Below the pieces are notes generated by a model that was not told where the DNA came from, made no database searches, and saw only the letters and a list, made by a program, of their open reading frames with translations. DNA of 64,000 bases from Pratylenchus scribneri (Eukaryota; Nematoda; Chromadorea; Rhabditida; Pratylenchidae): assembly GCA_030063045.1 (NCBI GenBank), contig JAQSEB010000135.1:248001-312000 (forward strand), written 5' to 3'. Of the stretch, positions 9,708 to 19,517 are shown in pieces; positions within the stretch are counted from its first letter, which is position 1; every line of letters begins with the position of its first letter. A program made the translations under genes and the position numbers.

Positions 9708-12700
9708 ATGAAAATTCCAACATTTTTATTTGCTATTTTATTATTAAATATTTCAACAATTTTTATTTGTACAAATGCTCTCGGTGAAGAAGGAAATATT
9801 CCAAATGCGGAAAATAGTCATCCACATCCTCCACCAAATGGACCACAAGGCAGAGGAATTACAAGCAAACAAACAGCAACTTTGTATAATGAAAATGATT
9901 TGGATGAAATTATGAACAAATTTAAGCCAGAGGATTTAAATGAGATAATGGCATTGCTTGATGCAGACAATTGGAGACATGAGAATATTCCGACGATAAT
10001 TGACCAGCAATCCATTCAAATAGATCACCTCATTCATCCATCCAATTTGAATGCGGTATGTAAATTTTATATATAAAATTAGGATTAATTTCCGCCTCAT
10101 GGGGCACGGACACGAGGTGGGGAATCCAAGAATTTTGGGCTATTCCCTCGCCCCGTTCCCCGCATTCCCAGTTCCCCGCTTTTCATTCCCAGCCCGTGAG
10201 GAATTAACCCTAAATAAAATCGACTCTGGAAATTGGGGGAAGCAGTAAAGAAATTGTAAAAGTATTTTTTAGCGAATTTTTTTATATAAATTTTTTTAAG
10301 GATTGTATTTTCAAACCTTTCCTTGTAAATTGTTTTCGTGATGGGTCGAACAATTTCCATAATCCTGTGGCTTTAAGTCAGCAAAAAACCCCCTCCTACC
10401 GTTGTAATATTATTTAAAATTTGATCCAAAAAATTTTTACGACAAAATTAAAAATATTACTGAATTCTCTTTTATTGAATTTTCAACCTAATCTACAGAA
10501 TCCGTTGCCAGTGCGACAATCAACCACAAATATTGGGCCAGAATTACAATTGAACAAAGGAAAAGGTTACAAAAAAAACTTTTTTTATTTAAAAATTATT
10601 TTAAAAAAAAAGATAAGGGCAAAAGGAAATTGGATGAATATTTGGAACAAAATTCTTCAAATTCAAATGAATCCAATCAATTAATATCAAATCCATATGC
10701 TGATTGGCTTCGCGAAGGAATTCTCTTACCTATTGGAAATAATCAGTCATCTAAACGCTTAGCCATAACTAATGATGAAAATATTCAAAATTCATCGTCG
10801 ACCCAACAAAATTTTTCAAATAATATTTCAATGGATAATCAATCAATGGGACAAAATCAAATGCAAAATATTCAACCAATTACAATTTGGGATATTTCGA
10901 ATCCAATAGCTGATCATCATACTCATCAATCACATATTGAAATGGTAAAAAAAAATATATAAATATAATGTAATTGGAAAAGTAAACAAAAAATTAAAAA
11001 AAAATTCAGATGGGAAACAATCCAACAAATGTTATCAGAAATGAGCCTCAAAATCAAGAAATATTGGATAGAATTTGTGAAGTGAGTAATTTAATGAAAT
11101 TTTCATTTTTTTTAAATTTTATTTTCAGTTTTGCAAAAAAGAATTTAAAAGGCCTGCGGAATTGAGAAGGCATAGTCTGATGCATAGTTGGCAAAATTAA
11201 AAATTACAAAATAATTTTTAAATTATTTTTTTATTAATATTTTTAATTTTGAGAAAAAAAATTAAAAATTCACAAATTTAAATTTTGAATTTTCAGCCGG
11301 TGAGAAGCCATATGAATGCAAATGGGACGGATGCGGAAAAAATTTTTCAGTACGATCGAATCTTTTAAAACATGAATTATCAGCACATCGTCGTGAGAAT
11401 AATTTTAAATTTTATTTTATATATAAAATAAAAGAATAATTTATTCAATTTGCTATTAAAGAAAATTTAATCTCTAAATTTGAAAATTATTTTTGGTTTT
11501 GGGCCAGTTCTAAAATTTAAAACGATTGTGCGCGAGTTATGTTTTAATTGATTTAAATTGAAAAAGGATTCAAAATTTTTATATAATCCGACTAAAAAAA
11601 TCTGTAAAACGCGATATTTCTTTCTTCCTAAAGCAAAAAATTTTTTGATCGTCTCATATATTCTTTCCGCCCATCATAAAACTGAAATTTTTAGGCAGCG
11701 GGCTTGCACCGCTGCCTAAAATATTATTTTATAAAAAATGAAATATTTAAAGAAAATTTAATCTATCAATTTTTAAATTTCATAAATTTTTCAGCCAATG
11801 AGATGGCATTTGAATGCAATTGGCCAGATTGCGGGAAAAAATTTACTCATGATTCGTTTTTACTCAGACATAAAAAATCACATGGAAGTAAGTGTAAAAA
11901 TTTTAAAAATTTTTAGGTAACCGAAATAAATTATTTGGAATTTCATTAATTTCTACATTTTTTTTCAATTAATGAGAATAATTACTAAATATTTTTATCG
12001 ATATTTTTTAAATCTTTCTAATTCCAATGCGATAAAATGTCGCGGATTGCCTTTGGCAGCAATCCACGAAGAGTGAAAAACAACATCTTCTCTTGTCGCG
12101 GATTGAATTGCCCTCAATCCGAAAGGAGCAAAAACAACAACAAAATAATCGACCATCGGTGGTGTGGATAGCTCAATCGGTAGAGCGATAGCTAATAACG
12201 GCAGCAATGGGCCCAGAAGTTCGAAGCAACATCCCACCCAATCTTTTGCTCCTGTGCAGCCCAACTATAATCTTCACGAATGGAAGTAGCGTCTTTTCGG
12301 GACATCTCCCCACGAGAGAACTTTTGTCTATCGTTTCTTGCAGCGATTTTTGGCTCTTTTCCATTAGCCTAGATAGAACACCGCTTCATTTCAACGTCGA
12401 TTTCAGCACTTCTGCCAGCCAGAGGAGAACAGCCGTGACAAGCCTTGACCTTGAGTGTCACGTGCTTCCTTGCCCTTTGACCATCATAGCCCAGCGCTCG
12501 GCTTTATCAATCCCTCTACACGAGAGAAAGATGGTTTTTTTTCTCTAGCCAATGTGTCCTGCCATGGACGCCATGTCGCGAATAGACGCTGCTTCTATTC
12601 GTGAAGATAGAGTTTTTGTAGTCGGGCTGCACAGGAATAAAAGATTGGGTGGGACGTGGGATGTTGCTTCGAACTGGGCCCAGTGCTGCCGTTGTTAGCC

Positions 12701-13503
12701 ATCGCTCTTTGGATTGAGCCATCCACACCACCGATGGTCGGCTATTTGGTTGTTGTTTTTGCTCCTTGCGGATTGAGGACAATTTAATCCGCGACAAAAA
12801 TCAGAAAATTATATATGTGGTCTCGCATAATCAAAATGATGAAAAAAAAATAAATTTTAACTATCAATTATAATTTTTTTAGAAATCCTAATGTAGTTGT
12901 AGTGTTAAAATTATATTTGAGGTTCAATCCTTCTATTTCAAAATTTTTTTTTAATTTAGAATAATTTGTAAAAATTAAATTTTTGCAATTTTTTCCCTTT
13001 TTCAGAAGTGAAGAAATTTGTATGCCGTTATCCTGAATGTAATAAAAATTTTGCTTCACTTAATGGCCGAAAATATCATGAGAGAACACATCAAAGTGTG
13101 AAAAAAATTTTCAATAAATTTCTTTTTTTTTTCAAAGAAGATAAATTAATAATTAAAATTTGAGAAATTAAAGAAATATTAATTTGTAATATTTAAAAAT
13201 TTTTAAAAAGTTTCTCCGTGCTTTAGCCAATTTTGTACCATTTAAATGCACATTTCAAGGATGCCAGAAAGAATTTAACTGTAAAGAAAATCTTTTGGTG
13301 CATGAGGAAAAACATCAAAGTGAGTAAATATTTGAAAATAAATTAATTTTTATTGCCATTTCAATTAAAATTTAGATACATCAGCAATCTGCGAAAAGTG
13401 TGGAAAAGATTATAAAGTGAAAAAATATTTGGATTCACATTCGAAGAGATGCCAAAAAGAAGAAAATAATATAATGGAAAGTGACAAAGGGCCAATGAAT
13501 TAA
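9708..13503 (+). CDS. Gene B: secreted-type multi-zinc-finger protein, 10 exons, intact
   Basis: Exons: 9708-10055, 10499-10565, 10613-10944, 11010-11081, 11129-11186, 11297-11392, 11795-11887, 13006-13095, 13227-13319, 13376-13503. They sum to 1377 bases, an open frame of 458 residues. The leader is almost identical to A (MKIPTFLFAILLLNIS), followed by KDKGKRKLDEYLEQN and an Asn/Gln/Ser-rich region. Six fingers follow: one split by an intron (CE|FC), one with a canonical TGEKPYEC linker, one FECNWPDC, then VCRYPEC and KCTFQGC fingers and a terminal C2HC finger with a KGPMN end. Exons 6-9 each hold one finger and begin and end in phase 1. Intron 1 carries a GC-rich insert and intron 7 a 703-bp element. 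Exons 8-9 with flanking intron closely match gene F. No target is known. Confidence 0.8.
10085..10250. repeat. GC-rich insert in intron 1 of gene B
   Basis: A block with repeated CCCCGTTCCCCGCATTCCC / GGGGAAT words and the inverted GGGGCAC/GTGGGG pair lies inside the first intron. Introns 1 of A and C lack it, so it was inserted after duplication. It resembles the GC-rich block at 325-497 in composition. Confidence 0.5.
12094..12796. mobile_element. Inverted pair of tRNA-derived (SINE-like) sequences, in intron 7 of gene B
   Basis: The ends are inverted repeats (TGTCGCGGATTGAATTG at 12094; CAATTTAATCCGCGACA at 12780-12796) and the similarity runs about 200 bases inward on both arms. Each arm holds a tRNA-like stretch: left, plus strand 12161-12237, with an A-box-like TAGCTCAATCGG (12169-12180) and a B-box-like AGTTCGAAGC (12218-12227); right, minus strand about 12731-12656. 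The lack of a clean cloverleaf and the two copies argue against a working tRNA gene. The centre (12270-12560) shows no known coding motif. An extra copy of the GTCGCGGATTG hairpin lies just left, at 12031. Confidence 0.7.
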
Positions 13504-13743
13504 AAGAGAAAAAAAAGATGACGATTTCGGCTTATTTATTATAAAATTTCAATATGCTTTACAGATTTGTAGAATAAATTTATTTTGAATCATTCTCAGG
13601 GATTCGATCGAAATAAACACAACATTTTCTGAACATTTTTCTGTTCATCCAAATTCCCATCTCATTGTCATCGATTTGTTCAAGTTCCATCAATTTTTGC
13701 AATGTTCATTTTTTAATTAAATTTAATTTTTGAAATATTAATT
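13504..13743. other. 3' flank of gene B
   Basis: Carries the family 3' segment (a CTTATTTATTATAAAATTT stretch) and an AATAAA at 13573, a possible poly(A) signal. Nothing else is seen before the small gene at 13744. Confidence 0.35.
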
Positions 13744-14016
13744 ATGGTTGAAAATAATGATACAATTGAGCCTTTTGAAATTGTAGATTTAGAAGAAGTG
13801 AGTGGAAATATGCAAATTCGTAATTTTATTTTCTAATAATATAGGTAGGCGGCAGAATTATTGGCCAATGATATTACACATGATTTGTCGAATTCAATAG
13901 AGGGGCATGCCGTTGTTGCGATGGTTCGAGAAAAGATATTAGTATTTCCGCCGGGAGTTAAGGATGATACAAATAAACCATTGAAAGGTCTTCGAAAGAG
14001 AGCTGCTCCACTATAA
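13744..14016 (+). CDS. Small two-exon hypothetical protein, 73 residues
   Basis: Exon 1 (13744-13797, MVENNDTIEPFEIVDLEE) ends in phase 0 at GTGAGT. A 51-base intron ends at GTAG, and exon 2 (13849-14016) continues as AAELLANDITHDLSNS through a VFPPG motif to a basic KGLRKRAAPL end and TAA. Both exons are multiples of three and the codons look like real coding sequence. There is no signal peptide and no zinc finger. The family is not recognised. It lies just after gene B in the same direction and could be a separate small gene or the remains of a larger one. Confidence 0.5.
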
Positions 14017-14297
14017 AATCAGAACAAGGAAGACCGCCTAAAATTCAAAAACAAGCAAGATATTCTATGCAATAATATTTTCATGAAATTGATTATATTT
14101 GAAATATCATTAATAAATATATGTGAATATTCAGTTAAAAAATTATAAAACGACAAAATATCGTTGGGACGTAAAAATAATGTTTTTTTTTGAAAGCGAA
14201 TGATTTATAGGCGGTAAAAAAAGTGATTTTTGGAGGGAAAAAATTTTTTTGGGGAAGAAAGGTTATCACAAAATATTAAACCCTTAAGTTCAATTAA

Positions 14298-14384
14298 GAA
14301 AAATATTTGAAAGATCATTTGAGAAAGACACAATGCACCAAAAATGAAAATAAGGTGGAAATTGGCAAAGGCCCGTTAAATTAG
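14298..14384 (+). pseudogene. Terminal-finger fragment of a zinc-finger gene
   Basis: The frame KKYLKDHLRKTQC then TKNENKVEIGKGPLN and a stop at 14382-14384 matches the second half of a terminal C2HC finger and the KGP-type tail of genes B and F. The CxxC half of the finger is missing, so this is a 5'-truncated relic. Confidence 0.65.
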
Positions 14385-15376
14385 AGAAAATTAAATGAAA
14401 AAATATTTGATCTAGTAAATCTTCAAAGTGACGAAAAATTTGCGAATTTAAAGAGGAAATTTATTTATTGTATAGTGAATAGTGATTTCTTCAGTTCAAT
14501 AATTTATTTTATTTTAATATGCAAAAATCAACTTCATAAATACTCGCAAATTTTTCCTTAATTTATAGGAAGAGCGATTTCCTCGAATAGCAATTTTTAA
14601 AGGTTGATCTCTGGAACGGGGACGACCAAATATTCGGGCTGACAAATTTTTATTACGTCCAATAATTACCGTAATTAAAAATTTAAACATATCAAATATA
14701 ATTTGATAAAATATATATATACAATCGGAAATGATTAATTTTGAATTTACTAATTTTTTCTATCATTTTTTGACTTTTTTTAAAAAAAATTATATTTTAT
14801 GGATATTTGTGCATATTTTGGAATTTTTTTTGCACATTTAATGCATATATTGGCCTTTTTTTGTGCATATATTGGCATTTTTCTTTGCATATGAATCCAG
14901 TCCAGAGTCAAGACATTTGTCATTTTGTATTGTATAGCATATTGGATTGGGAAAATTATAACATTAGACAAATCAACCAACAATGACAATACATTTTATT
15001 TTGGAGAATATTTTTATAGGAAAATTTTCGAGAAAATTTGATTCAATTACTTGGTCGAAATTATTTGGAATAAATGGGAATTGTCTCGAACAAAATTTTC
15101 CTTAAAATTAATTGAAGGAAAAAAATTTCAAATATTAACCTAAAGCAATTTGGATAGCATTTCAGCAGAATTCAAATCCTCCACTAACATAAAATATAAT
15201 CTTTTCTCCAAAATTTTTATCTAGAAAAAGATGGTTAAAATGTGTTTTTATATATGAATGAAATCACAATTAAATTTACTCTTAAATATATCTGAACATG
15301 CTTCTGTAAATTGTAAAGTTTTACTAAAAAAAAGGCCAAATCCTCATTTCTTTTCTCTTAATTCATCCGCTCTTTT
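14385..15376. other. AT-rich intergenic sequence
   Basis: No gene is seen. A few GCATATTTTGG / TGCATATATTGG words at 14810-14890 form a short imperfect repeat. The minus-strand open frame at 14780-14989 is made of that repeat. Confidence 0.35.
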
Positions 15377-15474
15377 TCACTTTGCATTTTCCGCGCATTT
15401 TTGTTTCTTCAAATGTCTTTTCAATTTTTTTTGTGTGAATATTTCTCCACAATTTTCGCAGATAAAAGACCCAT
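15377..15474 (-). pseudogene. Orphan terminal C2HC finger exon
   Basis: On the minus strand, a TTTTAG acceptor at 15475-15476 is followed by an exon that reads in phase 1: FICENCGE, 12 residues between Cys and His, LKKQKC, then a stop at 15379-15377. This is a complete terminal C2HC exon of the family, 98 bases long, but no leader or other fingers lie upstream of it on that strand. The next sequence is a short tandem repeat and the upstream region of gene C, facing the other way. Confidence 0.65.
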
Positions 15475-15547
15475 CTAAAATTTTTGTAGAAATGATAAAG
15501 AGAATTAATTAATTTTTTTTTGAAAAAAAAAAATAAATTTATTCAAG

Positions 15548-15702
15548 TGTATTTTATTTGTGATCATCTGTACATTTTATTTGTGATCATCTGTACATTT
15601 TATTTGTGATCATCTGTACATTTTATTTGTGATCACATTTTATTTGTGATCATCTGTACATTTTATTTGTGATCACATTTTATTTGTGATCATCTGTACA
15701 TT
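15548..15702. repeat. Short tandem repeat, ~23-bp unit
   Basis: Seven or so copies of a unit containing ATTTGTGATCATCTGTACAT, some shortened to end at GATCAC. Located between the orphan finger exon and the upstream region of gene C. Confidence 0.85.
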
Positions 15703-15704
15703 TT

Positions 15705-16326
15705 ATAGACCCTCCATTTTCAAATTGCCTCATTAAAATCCACCTTATTTAATCAAAATATTGATTTTTTTCCTCGCGACTGTCCTATTTGTCTTTTTCC
15801 GATCATCCTCCCATTATATTGCTGGCTTTCTTTTAATTTTGAAAAAATTTTATATATTCCCCAACCCCGAATCCTCTCTTATTAGGCGCAAACCCCAAGG
15901 GCAATAATTAAATGATCCCATTGCCCTTCCCCTCAATTTTCGGCCAATTCACTGTTGATTTTCATTATAATATCCTTCGACCAGGCCCACATTAATATTC
16001 CTTTTTTGGCATATCAAAAAAAAGGAAATGGAGGAATGGTAATTGTAATTTTCCAAATTTGGACATCCCTAAATTAAAATATAGCTTTTTTAAAGGATTG
16101 CCTCAAATAAAAGTGGTGAAGGATTATATAAAATTTGAGCAAAATAAAAGAGGAAAATAAGAACGATTGGAGAATTATTCCATCCAAGATTATTTAATGT
16201 AGGAATGATCACTTTTTCAGCACTCATCCAAATATTCTTTCTCACTCAAATCTCTTATTGAAAATTAATATTAATTGGGGCTGAAAATGAAATTCCCAAA
16301 TTAATGTAAATTTTTCTTTAAAGAAA
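15705..16326 (+). promoter_or_regulatory. Upstream region of gene C
   Basis: 15705-15975 is a copy of the sequence at 34810-35085 (CCTCCATTTTCA, CCACCTTATTTAATCAAAA, TTGCTGGCTTT, CCCAAGGGCAA and CTCAATTTTCGGCCA blocks occur in the same order). From about 16160 to the ATG it is nearly identical to the upstream regions of A and B, including TTTTTCAG ending at 16220, 107 bases before the start codon. A GGATTATATAAAATTTGAGC segment at about 16121 is a possible TATA-containing promoter. Confidence 0.5.
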
Positions 16327-17573
16327 ATGAAAATTCCAACATTTTTATTTGCTATTTTATTATTATATATTTCAACAATTTTTATTTGTACAAATGCTTT
16401 CGGCGAAGAAGGAAATATTCCAACTGCGGAAAATAGTCATCCACATCATTCACCAAATAAACAACAAAGCGGGGGAAAAACAAGCGGACAAACGGAAACT
16501 GTGTATAATGAAAATGATTCAGATGAAATTATGAACAAATTTAAGCCAGAGGATTTCAATGAGATAATAGCATCGCTTGATAAGGACAATTGGAAAAATG
16601 AGAATGTTCCGCCGGTAATTGGCCAGCATTCCTTTCAATTAGATCATCAATTCATTCATCCATCCAATTTGAATGCGGTATATAAATTTTTAATAATTTG
16701 GATTTGGATCAGCTCCGAGAGAGGAACAATTAATGACTTGTGGAGAGTATTGTAGAAGAATTTTTTAGCTGAATTTTTAAAATAAATTTTCTTGCCAAAA
16801 ATTTCCATAATCCATTTTTTGGTTTCGGTCTTCATGGAATATATCCGCTCCCAATCCCGAAGAAATATTAACATAAAATTGAATAAAAAAAACGAATTTT
16901 CATAAAAATTTTCTGAAATCACACTTATAGAATTTTCAGCCTAATCTACAGAATCCGTTGTTAGTTGCATCAGAAAATGTAACAAATCGAGAGTCATCTT
17001 CTTCAAATATTGAACAAGAATCCCAATTGAACAAAGGAAAAGGTATACAAAAATAATATTATTCTTTTTTATCTAAAAAATTAATCAAAAAAAGATAAGG
17101 GTAAAAGGAAATTGGACGAATATATGGAACAAAATCCATTGAATGCAAATGAATCCAATCAATTAATATCAAATCCATATGCTGATTGGCTTCGCGAAGG
17201 AATTCTCTTACCTATTGGAAATAATCAGCCATCTAAACGCTTAGCCAAAACTAATGATGAAAATATTCAAAATTCATCGTCGACCCAACAAAACTTTTCA
17301 AATAATATTTCAAAGAATAATCAATCAATGCGACAAAATCAAATGCAAAATATTTAACCAACTACAATTTGGGATATTTCGAATCCAATAGCTGATCATC
17401 ATACTCATCAATCACATATTGAAATGGTAAAATATATAAATATATAAATATATAATGTGACTAAGAAAGAAATGTAAAATTAAGATGGGAAACAATCCAA
17501 CAAATGTTATCAATAATGAGCCTCAAAATGAAAAAATGTTGGATAGAACTTGTGAAGTAAGCAATAAGCATTA

Positions 17574-18527
17574 CCGTAAATATTCTATTAGTAACCCCGT
17601 CTCTATTTGTAACCCCGTCTCTATTTGTAACCCCCTCTAGAGGGTCTCTGAAAATTAGTAACCCCGTCTCTATTTGTAACCCCCTCTCTATTTATAACCC
17701 CCTACCCAAAAAAATTTTTTTTCGACTTAAATTTTTAGATGTTTAATATGTTTTAAATAATAAAAACATGCTTTTAATAAAAAAAAAACATGTTTGTGAG
17801 GGTAAAAAATAATGAAAAATATGTTTCGAATCGCAAAAATATATTAGAAAATATATTTTGAACTGCCAAAACATGTTGTGAATCGCAAAAACATATTCGA
17901 AAATATATTTTGAACTGCCAAAACATGTTGTGAATCGCAAAAACATATTCGAAAATATATTTTGAACTGCCAAAACATGTTGTGAATCGCAAAAACATAT
18001 TCGAAAATATATTTTGAACTGCCAAAACATGTTGTGAATCGCAAAAACATATTCGAAAATATATTTTGAACTGCCAAAACATGTTGTGAATCGCAAAAAC
18101 ATATTCGAAAATATATTTTGAACTGCCAAAACATGTTGTGAATCGCAAAAACATATTCGAAAATATATTTTGAACTGCCAAAACATGCTGCGAATCGAAA
18201 AAACATGATAGAAAAATGTTTGAATCGTAAAAACATGAATTCATTTGCAAAAACTTGTTGCGAATTGTAAAAATAAGTTGTAAAAATATGTTTGATTTTT
18301 CAAAATATGTATTAATAATGATTTTAATCACAAAAAACATGTTCTGTTTTGTAAAAATATGTTCTGATTTCTTGTAAATTTTTTTAATAAATTTTATTTT
18401 TCATCAATTTTTCCTCTCTGAAATTTAGTAACCCCGTCTCTATTTGTAACCCCGTCTCTATTAGTAACCCCCTCTAGAGGGTCTCTGAAAATTAGTAACC
18501 CCGGGGTTACTAATAGAATATTTACGG
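17574..18527. mobile_element. MITE with TA target duplication, in intron 4 of gene C
   Basis: The ends are a perfect inverted repeat of about 26 bases (CCGTAAATATTCTATTAG... at the left, its complement at the right), flanked on both sides by TA, as in Tc1/mariner-type elements. Inside the ends, GTAACCCCGTCTCTATTT units occur several times on each side, and the centre is the 52-bp tandem array. No transposase frame is present, so it is non-autonomous. Confidence 0.8.
17826..18200. repeat. 52-bp tandem array inside the MITE
   Basis: About seven nearly identical copies of a 52-bp unit containing AATCGCAAAAACATATTCG and GAACTGCCAAAACATG (copies start at 17881, 17933, 17985 and so on). 52 is not a multiple of three and the unit has no stop in the three minus-strand frames, so all three stay open and give long overlapping but meaningless peptides. 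Confidence 0.9.
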
Positions 18528-18684
18528 TATTATGGAAATCAATTTCATTTTTTTTTAAATTTTAGTTTTGCAAAAGAAAATTTAAAATGCCTTGGCAATT
18601 GGAAAGGCATAACCGGATAGTACATAGTGGGCGAATTAAAAATTTATTAAATATAATTAATATTACTTAATTATTAATAATTTG

Positions 18685-19417
18685 ATGGTAGTGATGTTTA
18701 TTCGGTCGAGTGATAGCTCCTTCGACAGAGCTCGACGAGCTGTGTACGAATATGCAAGAAAAATTGGTGCGGAAATGACTTCTCGCCAAGATATGGCCAT
18801 TAAAAGTTATCTTCCCATAATAGTGAAGGGTCCGCCCTCTGGTTGAAAAATTTTTGAAATTTTTTTCATCGTCATTTTATAGCTCAATTGATGCATTTTT
18901 GATGAGCAGATTCCGAATTGGTGATTATTTTCGCATAAAATCAAAAAAGTTAGGGCCAATTTTTATTTCGCTGAAATGGCTTGGAAATGGAACTATGGAG
19001 GAATGTAAGAGTGGACTCCGGAGTGAGCGTAGCCGAAGTGAGCCAAGCGTTCGTCTAGTCGCGCGGAGGCGGAGCAACGGAGGAGTCCACTCTGAAATGC
19101 CCACCGGAGCAGTTCCAACCCGTATTTTCTTTGCGCTACTGCAACTTTTTTATTTTTGCGTTTTTTGCGAAATCGATGACATTTTCATAACCAGCAGCTC
19201 GTCGAGACGCGTCGATTGAGCTATAATTTTTCCGAAAAAATTTTTGACGATTTCAACCCAAAGGAGGGACCCTTCACTTTTTTCGATTTTTATATGGCCA
19301 TATCTTGGTCATCAAAAGTCGCTGCCGCATCAATTTTTTTGCATATTCGTGTACTCAGTTCGTCGAGCTCTGTCGAATGAGCTATTACTCGGCCGAATGA
19401 ATACACATCACTACCAT
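18685..19417. mobile_element. Foldback element, long inverted arms, in intron 5 of gene C
   Basis: The termini are ATGGTAGTGATG (18685-18696) and CATCACTACCAT (19406-19417). The arms remain recognisably complementary for some 200-250 bases inward: CGACAGAGCTCGACGAGCTG, AAGATATGGCCAT, GTGAAGGGTCC and ATAGCTCAAT all have inverted partners. The centre contains AGAGTGGACTCC and the inverted GGAGTCCACTCT around 19010-19100. No coding motif. Related sequence occurs at 3100-3780 and, in small part, near 22980-23030. Confidence 0.8.
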
Positions 19418-19517
19418 AAACTAGAATTTTTCCAAAAGGTGAATATTTTTTTTCATTATTCAGACGGTGAGAGGCCATATGTATGCAAATGGAATGGATG
19501 CGGGAAAAGATTTACCA

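Noticed and set aside
12161..12237. A tRNA gene
   Set aside because: A- and B-box-like motifs are present, but no clean acceptor, anticodon and T stems could be drawn, and a second inverted copy exists. SINE-like origin is more likely.
11995..12797. Several ORFs on both strands at 12.0-12.8 kb
   Set aside because: They lie in the inverted, tRNA-derived element and match no protein motif.
15548..15702. CRISPR-like array
   Set aside because: Units are directly adjacent without unique spacers, and the surrounding genes have introns. The same holds for the other tandem arrays in the window.
16007..16012. A gland promoter motif upstream of gene C (TGGCAT, complement of the cyst-nematode DOG box ATGCCA)
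   Set aside because: A single hexamer in 600 bases is no more than chance, and it is absent from the upstream regions of A and B that I read.
17743..18340. Three overlapping long minus-strand ORFs with repeated MFWQFKIYF-type peptides
   Set aside because: They come from the 52-bp array: 52 is not a multiple of three and the unit has no stop in the minus-strand frames, so all three frames stay open.
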